Source: Streptomyces sp. AC558_RSS880
GTDB taxonomy: Bacteria > Actinomycetota > Actinomycetes > Streptomycetales > Streptomycetaceae
NCBI RefSeq assembly: GCF_019049255.1
Contig: NZ_JAGMUJ010000134.1
Span: 106,558 to 170,557, forward strand
Direction of reading: 5' to 3'
Length of the DNA stretch: 64,000 bases
Under the pieces are notes generated by a model. The model did no database searches. It was not told the origin of the DNA and saw only the letters and a program-made list of their open reading frames with translations. Shown piece after piece: positions 8,683-17,001 of the stretch; position 1 is the stretch's first letter; each line of letters starts with the position of its first letter. A program made the translations under genes and the position numbers.

Positions 8683-9960
8683 GTGACCGATCCCTGGGTG
8701 GCCCTGGAGCCGGGAGCCGACCCTGCCGAGCGCGTACGCGTGCTGCACCGGGCGCACGAGACCTTCACCGAGGCCGGTACGGTGCCGCGCCCGGTGCGCG
8801 GCGTGGTCGCCGAGTCGTGGCGGCGCTCGGCACGTGCCGGGGTGCGTCCGGACGGCACCGCCGACATCGAACTGACGGGCAGTGACCTCGGGGCCTACCG
8901 GGCCGAACACCCGCTGGCGCATGTGATGCCGCTGTTCCGGGAGCTGCTGGGCACGTTCGCCTCCGACGGCCGGCACCTGCTGGCGGTGTGCGACGCGCGC
9001 GGCAGGCTGCTGTGGGTCGAGGGGCACGCGTCGACGCTGCGGCAGGCGCGGCGGATGAACTTCGTGCCGGGCGCGCGGTGGTCGGAGAGCGCGGTCGGTA
9101 CGAACGCGCCGGGCACGGCGGTCGCCGTGGGCCGTCCGGTCCAGGTGTTCGCGGCCGAGCACTTCGCGCGGCGCGTGCAGCCGTGGACGTGCGCCGCGGC
9201 CCCGGTCCACGATCCCCGCACGGGGCGGCTGCTCGGTGCCGTGGACATCACCGGCGGGGACGGCCTCGCGCATCCGCACAGCCTGGGGTTCGTGCAGGCC
9301 GTGGCGCGTGCGGCGGAGTCCCAGCTGGCGCTGCTCGCTCCCGGACGCCGGGCTTCCGGCCGGCCCGAACTGGCGGCGCTGGGCCGCGACCGGGCGGTGC
9401 TGACGACGGAGGGCCGCAGCATCCGGCTCAGCCGTCGGCACAGCGAGATCCTCGTCCTGCTGGCCGAGCGTCCCGACGGCCTGACCGGTGACGAGTTGCT
9501 GTGCGCCCTGTACGAGGACGAGTCGGTGACACCGGTGACGCTGCGCGCGGAGCTCGCCCGGCTGCGCCAGGTGATCGGGCCGGGGCTGCTCGCGTCGCGG
9601 CCCTACCGGCTCACGGTGTCCCCGGAGTCGGACGTCGCCGTCGTCGAACGCCGGATGAGGGCCGGCGCGGTCACCACCGCCCTGGCCGCCTATCCGGGCC
9701 CGCTGCTGCCCGCCTCCCGGGCCCCGGCGGTCGTACGGCTCAGGCGCCGCCTCGCCGACGGCCTGCGCGCGGCGCTGATCGCCCGCTCGGACCCCGACCT
9801 GCTGGCCGACTGGGTCCACGCGCCGTGGGGCGAGGATGACGTGGACGTGTGGCGGGCGCTGACCATGCTCCGGCCGACGGCCGTGAACCGGGTCCGTCTG
9901 GCCACGCTCGAAGCGGAGTTGAGGGCCCCGGACGGCTGGGCCCGCCGCGAGGACCGCTAG
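8683..9960 (+). CDS. GAF-domain transcriptional regulator with C-terminal winged helix
   Basis: The 425-aa protein begins at GTG 8683, 5 nt after GGGAGG; ATG 8680 is the alternative. The N-terminal 210 residues resemble the sensor of AcoR-type activators: a PRPVRGVVAESWRRSARAGV segment, then a GAF fold with the conserved region NFVPGARWSESAVGTNAPGT. The C-terminus (about residues 240-330) is an OmpR/SARP-like winged helix instead of the AAA+ sigma-54 domain of true AcoR. It lies 102 bp upstream of, and codirectional with, an acetaldehyde dehydrogenase gene. It probably activates that gene in response to an alcohol or aldehyde. Confidence 0.8.
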   Translation: MTDPWVALEPGADPAERVRVLHRAHETFTEAGTVPRPVRGVVAESWRRSARAGVRPDGTADIELTGSDLGAYRAEHPLAHVMPLFRELLGTFASDGRHLLAVCDARGRLLWVEGHASTLRQARRMNFVPGARWSESAVGTNAPGTAVAVGRPVQVFAAEHFARRVQPWTCAAAPVHDPRTGRLLGAVDITGGDGLAHPHSLGFVQAVARAAESQLALLAPGRRASGRPELAALGRDRAVLTTEGRSIRLSRRHSEILVLLAERPDGLTGDELLCALYEDESVTPVTLRAELARLRQVIGPGLLASRPYRLTVSPESDVAVVERRMRAGAVTTALAAYPGPLLPASRAPAVVRLRRRLADGLRAALIARSDPDLLADWVHAPWGEDDVDVWRALTMLRPTAVNRVRLATLEAELRAPDGWARREDR

Positions 9961-9975
9961 CGCCTCCGCTCTCCC

Positions 9976-9991
9976 GCAACGTGGTTGCAAC
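9976..9991. promoter_or_regulatory. Inverted repeat upstream of the aldehyde dehydrogenase
   Basis: GCAAC-GTG-GTTGC, overlapping a second palindrome GTTGCAAC, lies between the GAF regulator and the dehydrogenase. GCAACG also occurs twice as a direct repeat. It is a plausible binding site for the adjacent regulator. Confidence 0.4.
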
Positions 9992-10062
9992 GTCCGCCTC
10001 CTTACGCTCCGGCGCGGAGCTGCCCAACGGCGGGCAGCGCTGCCGAAGGAGGCCAGTTCCGC

Positions 10063-11586
10063 ATGACCCGTTACGCGGCGCCCGGGAGCGAGGGCGCGAT
10101 CGTCTCCTACCAGTCCCGCTACGACCACTTCATCGGCGGCGAGTACGTGCCTCCGGTCGCGGGGCGGTACTTCGAGAACCCGAGCCCGGTGAACGGACAG
10201 CCGTTCACCGAGGTGGCGCGTGGCACGGCGGAGGACGTCGAGGCGGCGCTCGACGCGGCGCACGCGGCCGCGCCCGGCTGGGGGCGCAGGCCGGCGTCCG
10301 AGCGGTCCGACATCCTGCTGAAGATCGCCGACCGCATGGAGGCCCACCTGGAAGCACTCGCGGTGGCGGAGAGCTGGGAGAACGGCAAGCCCGTGCGGGA
10401 GACCCTGACGGCCGACATCCCGCTGGCCATCGACCACTTCCGCTACTTCGCCGGTGCCGTGCGCGCCCAGGAGGGCTCGCTCAGCGAGGTCGACGACGAC
10501 ACGGTCGCCTACCACTTCCACGAGCCGCTGGGCGTCGTCGCCCAGATCATCCCGTGGAACTTCCCCATTCTGATGGCGACGTGGAAGCTCGCGCCCGCCC
10601 TCGCCGCGGGCAACACGGTCGTCCTCAAACCCGCCGAGCAGACGCCGGTCTCCATCCACTACTGGCTGAGCCTCGTCTCCGACCTGCTGCCGCCGGGCGT
10701 GCTGAACATCGTCAACGGCTTCGGCCCGGAGGCCGGGAAGCCGCTCGCGTCGAGTCCGCGGGTGGCGAAGGTGGCCTTCACCGGCGAGACGTCCACGGGG
10801 CGGCTGATCATGCAGTACGCGGCCGAGAACCTGAAGCCGGTCACGCTGGAGCTGGGCGGCAAGTCGCCGAACATCTTCTTCGACGACGTGTGGGAGAAGG
10901 ACGACGAGCTGCGCGACAAGGCCCTCGAAGGGTTCACGATGTTCGCGCTGAACCAGGGCGAGGTGTGCACGTGCCCCTCCCGGGGGCTGATCCAGCGCGG
11001 CAACTACCCCGACTTCCTGGCCGCGGCCGTCGCCCGCACCGAGCTGATCAGGCCCGGGCACCCGCTCGACACCGACACGATGATCGGCGCGCAGGCCTCC
11101 AGCGAGCAGCTGACCAAGATCCTGTCCTACATCGACATCGGCCGGAAGGAGGGCGCCAGGGTCCTCACGGGCGGCGAACGCGCCGAGTACGACGGCGACT
11201 TGAAGGGCGGCTACTACGTGCGGCCGACCATCTTCGAGGGCGACAACCGGATGCGTGTCTTCCAGGAGGAGATCTTCGGTCCCGTCGTCTCGGTGGCCTC
11301 GTTCGACGGCTTCGACGACGCGATCAGGATCGCCAACGACACGTCGTACGGCCTCGGCGCGGGCGTGTGGACCCGTGACATCAACACGGCCTACCGCGCC
11401 GGGCGCGCGATCCAGGCGGGCCGCGTCTGGACGAACTGCTACCACACCTACCCCGCGCACGCGGCGTTCGGCGGCTACAAGCAGTCGGGGATCGGCCGGG
11501 AGACGCACAAGATGATGCTGGACCACTACCAGCAGACGAAGAATCTGCTGGTGTCGTATTCGCCGAAGAAGCTGGGCTTCTTCTAG
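10063..11586 (+). CDS. exaC: NAD-dependent acetaldehyde dehydrogenase, ExaC/AldB type
   Basis: The 507-aa protein has the full class of aldehyde dehydrogenase motifs: PWNFPILMATWK for cofactor entry, FTGETSTG as the dinucleotide motif, general base E263 in LELGGKSPN, and nucleophile C302 in NQGEVCTCPSR. The GEVCTCPSR form, with a second Cys at 304, is typical of the ExaC acetaldehyde dehydrogenases that oxidise acetaldehyde from ethanol to acetate. ATG 10063 follows AAGGAGG by 10 nt; upstream in-frame codons lack a ribosome-binding site. It is probably activated by the GAF regulator just upstream. Confidence 0.88.
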   Translation: MTRYAAPGSEGAIVSYQSRYDHFIGGEYVPPVAGRYFENPSPVNGQPFTEVARGTAEDVEAALDAAHAAAPGWGRRPASERSDILLKIADRMEAHLEALAVAESWENGKPVRETLTADIPLAIDHFRYFAGAVRAQEGSLSEVDDDTVAYHFHEPLGVVAQIIPWNFPILMATWKLAPALAAGNTVVLKPAEQTPVSIHYWLSLVSDLLPPGVLNIVNGFGPEAGKPLASSPRVAKVAFTGETSTGRLIMQYAAENLKPVTLELGGKSPNIFFDDVWEKDDELRDKALEGFTMFALNQGEVCTCPSRGLIQRGNYPDFLAAAVARTELIRPGHPLDTDTMIGAQASSEQLTKILSYIDIGRKEGARVLTGGERAEYDGDLKGGYYVRPTIFEGDNRMRVFQEEIFGPVVSVASFDGFDDAIRIANDTSYGLGAGVWTRDINTAYRAGRAIQAGRVWTNCYHTYPAHAAFGGYKQSGIGRETHKMMLDHYQQTKNLLVSYSPKKLGFF

Positions 11587-11655
11587 ACGCAGGAAAGGGG
11601 CGCCCGACCAGGGCAGATACTTCGCCAACGCTGCCCGATGCCCCCTCGCCTGCGA

Positions 11656-12684
11656 TCACCTGCGCGCCGAAGTCTCCTCGCGGAGCGGCGCCGTCGAGGC
11701 GCGTACCACGAGTTCGGTGGCGAGCTCGATGTGGTGGGACTCGACCTTCTCGCCGTTGGCCAGTCGGAGGGCGATGCGCAGGGCGGCACCGCCCATCTCC
11801 CGTAGTGGCTGGCGCACGGTGGTCAGTGGCGGTGAGGTCATCCGGGCGAGGCTTGTGTCGTCGAAGCCGACCACGCTCAGGTCCTCAGGGACGCGCAGAC
11901 CTCGGGCACGGGCGGTCTCGATGACACCGAGGGCGATCTCGTCGTTGCCTGCGAAGATCGCCGTCGGTGGCTCTTGCAGGCCCAGCAGCGCCGTGGCGCC
12001 GAGCAACCCGGTCTCGTACGTGAATTCTCCGGGCCGGACGTAGGCGTCGGGTACCTGCGCTCCTTCCGCCTCCATGGCGGCGCGGTAGCCGTGCATGCGT
12101 GCCTGGTTGCATACGGCCATGGCCGGTCCGCCGAGATAGGCGACGCGGCGGTGGCCCAGGGAGAGCAGGTGCTGGGTCGCCGTCAGGCCGCCGGCGAAGT
12201 TGGTCGCCCCGACGCTGTTGACCCGGCTGTCCGGCAGGTGCAGTGGGTCCAGCACGACCAGAGGCAGCCCGGACCGGGCCAGTTCGTTCAGGTGCGCTGT
12301 GGTGTACACGCTGGTGACCGCGATGACGGCGCGGCGCCCGGCCGAGACCAGGTCCCGGGCCCAGTGTGGGGCACGGGACGCCTTGCTGATCACCACCGAG
12401 GCCCCCGATTCGGCTGCGGAGTCGATGATGCCTTCCAGGGTCTCCGCCACGTACGACTTGAGGCCACCCTTGAACTGCACCTCGATGGTCGGGCTTTCGA
12501 CGGCCTCGGTGTGGCGGAACACGGGCGCGAGGTACTGGTGCTGACGCAGCAGTTCCTGCACCCGGGTGCGGGTGTGCGGCGCCACGTCACCGCGACCGTT
12601 GACCACTTTGGACACGGTCGCGACGGAGACCCCGGCCGCTTGGGCGATATCCGCCAAAGTGGTGCGCCTGGCGTTCGGTCGCAT
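11656..12684 (-). CDS. LacI-family repressor
   Basis: The 342-aa protein has the LacI helix-turn-helix at residues 8-30 (TLADIAQAAGVSVATVSKVV) and a periplasmic-binding-protein-like sugar domain (FAGNDEIALGV, SVVGFDDTSLARMTSPPLTT). GAGAGG precedes the ATG by 8 nt. It is divergent from a sugar ABC importer and beta-glucosidase, with a GH3 remnant between. It probably represses the importer through the palindromes at 13352 and 13503, induced by a beta-glucoside or derived oligosaccharide. Confidence 0.92.
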   Translation of the reverse strand: MRPNARRTTLADIAQAAGVSVATVSKVVNGRGDVAPHTRTRVQELLRQHQYLAPVFRHTEAVESPTIEVQFKGGLKSYVAETLEGIIDSAAESGASVVISKASRAPHWARDLVSAGRRAVIAVTSVYTTAHLNELARSGLPLVVLDPLHLPDSRVNSVGATNFAGGLTATQHLLSLGHRRVAYLGGPAMAVCNQARMHGYRAAMEAEGAQVPDAYVRPGEFTYETGLLGATALLGLQEPPTAIFAGNDEIALGVIETARARGLRVPEDLSVVGFDDTSLARMTSPPLTTVRQPLREMGGAALRIALRLANGEKVESHHIELATELVVRASTAPLREETSARR

Positions 12685-12755
12685 CGGTTCCTCTCAGCTG
12701 TACGTCCACCAGTGTGGTGAGCCGCCGGTCGGGTCGGCAACGCGTGTGGAACCGG

Positions 12756-13319
12756 TCAACCGTACGGCAACCCGGCACCGAGCTCGTCCGGGTAAGCGCC
12801 GACGGGCCCCTCCGCCTCGACACGTCCGACGACGTGCGTGAGATCGCGTCCGGTGAACACGGTCCGATCGGCATGCGCGCCGACCCGTACGCGTGCGCTC
12901 GCGACCGGCTCCAGCCGTACCTGGGCGCAGCGGGCCAACTGCCGGACTGTCCGGCCCGACCGCTCGGGACGGCAGGGGATCCGCACCCACAGCTCGGTGG
13001 GCAGGCCCCGGTCACCGGCGGCTGCCGTACACCCGGGTGAGGTGACCGAGACCATGTGGGGCGACCTCTTCCGACGGAACGCTCCCGTGACTCCCGCGAA
13101 CGCGACCTCCAGAGGCGCCACTTGCAGGCTCTCGGCCCGTCCGTCGCCGCCTTCGGCCACACGCCCCGGGCAGTTGCCGACCCAGCGGCTGCCGAGCCGC
13201 GCGACCTTGCCCGCCACCGTCGCCTCAGCCAGGAGGGCATCGACCCGGTCCGGCATGGGCGGCACCGGGCCCGGCCGGCGCGGCATGACCTGCGCCGACA
13301 GTGTGTCAGCCGCAGCCAT
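12756..13319 (-). pseudogene. GH3 beta-glucosidase remnant with a large internal deletion
   Basis: The frame from ATG 13319 begins like the N-terminus of a Streptomyces GH3 beta-glucosidase (DRVDALLAEATVAGKVARLG, then SRWVGN and ESLQVAPLEVAF). It passes directly into the family's C-terminal fibronectin-like end (VRQLARCAQVRLEP, HADRTVFTGRDL). The catalytic barrel and the alpha/beta domain, roughly 600 residues including the nucleophile Asp, are missing. The intact family is about 750-800 aa. The frame stays open, so a 187-aa stub could be made, but it cannot be an active glucosidase. It lies between lacI and the importer promoter, pointing towards lacI, and suggests an older operon layout. 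Confidence 0.7.
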
Positions 13320-13351
13320 CGCATCGTCCCCCGCCCTCAACCAGCCCGCTT

Positions 13352-13364
13352 CGAAACAGTTTCG
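13352..13364. promoter_or_regulatory. LacI-type operator palindrome
   Basis: CGAAAC-A-GTTTCG is a perfect 6-bp inverted repeat with one central base, resembling LacI-family sugar operators (CGAAA...TTTCG). It lies 33 bp upstream of the GH3 remnant and about 84 bp before the -35 box of the importer promoter. Confidence 0.55.
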
Positions 13365-13447
13365 GTCCCTGCCAAGGTTTCTCCAGGGTCGTTCCCGCCC
13401 GATACTACGCAGGCCGACTGCAGCCCGACAACGCGCCTGCACATACC

Positions 13448-13476
13448 TTGACAGGGCGTCAGCCCGAAACTTAATT
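13448..13476 (+). promoter_or_regulatory. Sigma-70 (HrdB)-type promoter of the sugar importer
   Basis: A perfect TTGACA at 13448-13453 is followed by a 17-bp spacer and TTAATT at 13471-13476. This is an unusually good vegetative promoter for this genome. It lies 90 bp before the binding-protein start, with an operator-like palindrome downstream. Confidence 0.65.
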
Positions 13477-13502
13477 TGCACGAACAGAGCTCGGAGAAGG
13501 CC

Positions 13503-13512
13503 TTTTCGAAAA
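13503..13512. promoter_or_regulatory. Second operator-like palindrome, TTTTCGAAAA
   Basis: This 10-bp perfect palindrome lies 26 bp downstream of the -10 box and about 54 bp before the start codon. A repressor bound here would block elongation. It shares the TTTCGAAA core with LacI-family sites. Confidence 0.45.
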
Positions 13513-13565
13513 CCTTTCACCACGACTCACGAGAAGCCGATGGCTCTCGAGTGCGGAGAAAAGAC

Positions 13566-14876
13566 ATGGCGCTCTCCCGACGTACCCTCCTCGGCCTGGC
13601 CGCCGGCGTGCCGGTCTCCGCGGCGCTGGCGGCCTGCGGCTCGTCCGGCCCCAGCAAGAGCGGCGGTGGGGCCACGTACTGGTACCTGAACGGCCAGCCG
13701 CAGGAAGGCGTCCGAGCCAGTGCGGTGGACGCGTTCAACAAGGCCCACCCCAAGGAGGAGATCGAGGACACCTCCTTCGAGAACGACGCGTACAAGACGA
13801 AGATCAAGACCGCCATCGGTGCCGGGCAGGCGCCCACCATCATCTGGGGCTGGGGCGGCGGGACGCTGCGCACCTACGCGGAAGCGGGCCAGGTCGAGGA
13901 CCTCACCTCGTGGTTCGACGAGCACTCCGAGGTCAAGAAGCGGCTGTTCCCGTCCTCGTTCGGCGCGGCGACCATCGACGGCAAGATCTACGCGATGCCG
14001 TCCGAGGTCGTGCAGCCGATCATCCTCTACTACAACAAGAAGGTCTTCGACCAGGTCGGCGTGGAACCGCCGGAGTCCTGGGACGACATCATGGCGCTGG
14101 TGCCCAAGTTCAAGGCGAAGGACATAGCACCGTTCGCCCTCGGTGGCCAGTCCCGGTGGACGAACATGATGTGGCTGGAGTTCCTGTTCGACCGCATCGG
14201 CGGTCCCGAGGTGTTCCAGGCCGTCCTGGAAGGCGAGAAGAACGCCTGGTCCAACCCGGCCGCCATCACCGCGCTGACCAAGGTGCAGGAGCTGGTCGAA
14301 GCCGGTGGGTTCGTCAAGGGCTTCTCCTCGATCACCGCGGACTCCAACGCCGACCAGGCGCTGCTGTACACCGGCAAGGCCGCGATGATGCTGCACGGCG
14401 CCTGGTCGTACGGCATCCAGCAGACCGAGGGCGGGGACTTCGTCTCCAGCGGCTCGCTGGGCTTCATGACCTTCCCACCCGTGGAAGGCGGCAAGGGCGA
14501 TCCGAGCAACACCGTCGGCAATCCCGCCCAGTACCTGTCCATCTCCTCGAAGGCCAGCGCCGAGCAGAAGAAGATCGCCAAGGACTTCTTCGCCACAGGC
14601 GCCCTCCAGGACGATGAGGTGAAGAGGTGGATCGCCAACGGGTCGGTGCCGATCCGGCTGGGCACGGAGAAGCTGCTGGCCGCCGCCAAGGGCGCCGAAT
14701 TCCTGCAGTTCACCTACGACATCGCCAGCAAGGCCAAGGTGTTCGCCCAGTCCTGGGACCAAGCGCTCAGTCCGACGGCCGCCGAGACCATGCTGGACAA
14801 CATCGTCAAGTTGTTCCAGCTGTCCGTCTCACCGAAGCAGTTCGCCGGCAACCTCAACGCGGTCATCGGCACATGA
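13566..14876 (+). CDS. Sugar ABC transporter substrate-binding lipoprotein
   Basis: The 436-aa protein is a family-1 extracellular solute-binding protein. Its N-terminus combines a twin-arginine motif (SRRTLLG, residues 4-10) with a lipobox (LAAC, Cys24), so it should be Tat-exported, lipidated and anchored outside the membrane. GGAG precedes ATG 13566 by about 7 nt. Its stop overlaps the next start (ATGA). Together with two permeases and a beta-glucosidase it probably captures beta-linked glucosides or short oligosaccharides. No ATPase gene is present, so a shared MsiK-type ATPase must energise it. Confidence 0.92.
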   Translation: MALSRRTLLGLAAGVPVSAALAACGSSGPSKSGGGATYWYLNGQPQEGVRASAVDAFNKAHPKEEIEDTSFENDAYKTKIKTAIGAGQAPTIIWGWGGGTLRTYAEAGQVEDLTSWFDEHSEVKKRLFPSSFGAATIDGKIYAMPSEVVQPIILYYNKKVFDQVGVEPPESWDDIMALVPKFKAKDIAPFALGGQSRWTNMMWLEFLFDRIGGPEVFQAVLEGEKNAWSNPAAITALTKVQELVEAGGFVKGFSSITADSNADQALLYTGKAAMMLHGAWSYGIQQTEGGDFVSSGSLGFMTFPPVEGGKGDPSNTVGNPAQYLSISSKASAEQKKIAKDFFATGALQDDEVKRWIANGSVPIRLGTEKLLAAAKGAEFLQFTYDIASKAKVFAQSWDQALSPTAAETMLDNIVKLFQLSVSPKQFAGNLNAVIGT

Positions 14877-15775
14877 GCTCACTCACCGGTCGTCCGCCGC
14901 GTCGCGAACCGCGCAGCATCCTGCCGTGGCTGGCGGCGCCGGCGCTGGTGCTCTTCGTCGGCTTCGCCGTGCTTCCACTCGTCGGAGCCTTCGCCCTGAG
15001 CTTCACCACGTGGGACGGAATCGGCGCCATCCACCCATCGGGACTGACCAGTTGGCGTGCGGTGCTCACCGACCCCGGACTGCCGCACGCCCTCTGGGTG
15101 ACGTTTCTGGTGATGGCCGTGTCCTGGGCCGTTCAGACGCCGATGAGTATCCTGCTCGGCACGTTCCTGGCAGGCCGCCAGCGCTACCGTGCGGTGCTGG
15201 GCGTGGTGTACTTCGTCCCGCTGATGCTCAGTTCCGCGGCGATCGCGATCGCGTACAAGGCCCTGCTGGACCCCAACTTCGGGCTCGGCGCCGGGCTGAA
15301 GATCGAGGCGCTCAGCAAGGACTGGCTGGGGCGGCCCTGGCTCGCGTTCGGGGTCGTCGTCTTCGTCGTCTCCTGGCAGTTCGTCCCGTTCCACTCCCTG
15401 ATCTACCAGGGTGGTGTCCAGCAGATCCCGCAATCCCTGTACGAGGCGGCGCAGTTGGACGGAGCCGGACGGATCCGGCAGTTCTTCAGCATCACGCTGC
15501 CCCAGCTGAAATACACCATCATCACCTCGTCCACGCTGATGGTGGTCGGGTCACTGACCTTCTTCGACCTCATCTTCGTCCTGACCGAGGGCGGCCCCGG
15601 CGACGCCACCCGGGTCCTCGCGCTGGACATGTACAAGCGGGGATTCCAGGCCAGCCTGATGGGACCGGCCAGCGCCATCGCGGTCATCCTGGTCCTGGTG
15701 GGTCTGGCCCTCGCCCTCCTGCTGCGCCGGCTCGGTGGCCGGGACGCCGGCGCGAGCCAACTCGAGGGGGCCTGA
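14873..15775 (+). CDS. Sugar ABC permease, MalF-like
   Basis: The 300-aa protein has six membrane segments and the cytoplasmic EAA loop (EAAQLDGAGRIRQFFSITLP) that contacts the ATPase. Its ATG overlaps the stop of the binding-protein gene by four bases. It is the first of two permease subunits of the importer. Confidence 0.93.
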   Translation: MSSLTGRPPRREPRSILPWLAAPALVLFVGFAVLPLVGAFALSFTTWDGIGAIHPSGLTSWRAVLTDPGLPHALWVTFLVMAVSWAVQTPMSILLGTFLAGRQRYRAVLGVVYFVPLMLSSAAIAIAYKALLDPNFGLGAGLKIEALSKDWLGRPWLAFGVVVFVVSWQFVPFHSLIYQGGVQQIPQSLYEAAQLDGAGRIRQFFSITLPQLKYTIITSSTLMVVGSLTFFDLIFVLTEGGPGDATRVLALDMYKRGFQASLMGPASAIAVILVLVGLALALLLRRLGGRDAGASQLEGA

Positions 15776-15776
15776 C

Positions 15777-16673
15777 GTGACCACCACGCTGACCGAACCG
15801 CGACGGCCGCAGAAGACCACCCACCACGAGGGGCGTCGCCGCTCCCGTCCGGCGGCCCGCCGGCGCAACTGGGCCGGCGGCCTGGCCGGCTGGCTCTGGC
15901 TCGTCGTCGTCGCCGTACCCCTGTACTGGACCCTCATCACCAGCCTCAAGGACCGGAGCCGCTACTACGCGAGCAACCCGCTGGTGCCTTCGAGCGACTC
16001 GACACTGGACAACTACCGACTGGTCATCGAATCCGACTTCCTTCGCTACTTCATGAACAGCGTCGTGGTCACCGTCGGCGCCGTGGTGCCGGCGGTCCTG
16101 TTCTCCTTCATGGCCGCCTACGCGATCGTTCGCGGTTGGCGCATGCGTGTCCTTCGCGCGATGAACGGGCTGTTCCTCATGGGCCTGGCCATCCCGCTGC
16201 AGGCGACGGTGATCCCGGTCTACCTGATCATCATCAAACTGCATCTGTACGACAATCTGCTGGCACTGATCCTTCCATCGATCGCCTTCGCCATCCCGCT
16301 CTCCGTGCTGGTGCTCGCCAACTTCATCCGTGACGTGCCCAAGGAGCTGTTCGACTCGATGCGGGTCGACGGCGCCACCGAATGGACGACGCTGTGGCGG
16401 CTGGCGGCGCCGCTCACCCGACCGGCCATCCTCACCGTGACCATCTTCAACGCACTGACCATCTGGAACGGATTCCTGCTGCCGCTGGTCCTCACCCAGA
16501 GCCCCGACCGCCGGACCCTGCCGCTCGCGCTGTGGACCTTCCAGGGCCAGTACGGGGTCAATGTTCCCGCCGTTCTCGCCGCCGTCGTCCTGACCACACT
16601 GCCCGTCCTGGTGCTGTACGCGTTCGGCCGCCGCCAGCTGCTGAGCGGTCTGACCGCCGGATTCAGCCGTTGA
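15777..16673 (+). CDS. Sugar ABC permease, MalG-like
   Basis: The 298-aa second permease subunit has a basic N-terminal tail, six membrane segments and an EAA-type loop (FDSMRVDGATEWTTLWRLAAP). It starts at GTG one base after the previous stop. The helix-pairing region (PLYWTLITSLKD) matches the CUT1 sugar family. Confidence 0.93.
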   Translation: MTTTLTEPRRPQKTTHHEGRRRSRPAARRRNWAGGLAGWLWLVVVAVPLYWTLITSLKDRSRYYASNPLVPSSDSTLDNYRLVIESDFLRYFMNSVVVTVGAVVPAVLFSFMAAYAIVRGWRMRVLRAMNGLFLMGLAIPLQATVIPVYLIIIKLHLYDNLLALILPSIAFAIPLSVLVLANFIRDVPKELFDSMRVDGATEWTTLWRLAAPLTRPAILTVTIFNALTIWNGFLLPLVLTQSPDRRTLPLALWTFQGQYGVNVPAVLAAVVLTTLPVLVLYAFGRRQLLSGLTAGFSR

Positions 16674-17001
16674 TCGACACTGACGCTGTGGCCGGTGGCC
16701 GGCCTGTGGTGCGAGACGTTCCGTGCGCTCCAGGATCGAACTCCGACAGAACGCGGTGAGACGCGGCAAACCAGGCTCCGCAGCCGTTGCTCGCACGTCC
16801 CGATCCCGGCCGGCACCTCGCCCACCGGCTCGGGCGGGACGGCCTGCATCACCCCTGGAGGCATCGGCGGCCTCGTCCCCGGGCGAAGCGGATCCGGGCC
16901 GATGCCGGAGCCCGGACGCGACCTGCCCCGCCTTGAGTCCTGCTCGTCTACCTGTTCGCCCGTCGCGCCCCGGCCAAGGGGCTGAGGGGCGTGGGAGGAA
17001 A
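16674..17001 (+). other. Gene-free spacer before the beta-glucosidase
   Basis: These 328 bp between the permease and the GH3 gene hold no credible ORF. A 6-bp hairpin (GGCCGG-TGG-type, about 16690-16704) lies 17 bp after the permease stop and could reduce read-through. GGGAGG at 16993-16998 is the ribosome-binding site of the next gene. No clear separate promoter is seen. Confidence 0.5.

Noticed and set aside
7858..11628. Very long minus-strand open frame (1256 codons)
   Set aside because: It lies opposite the GAF regulator and aldehyde dehydrogenase, whose motifs are clear. High GC makes antisense frames stay open.
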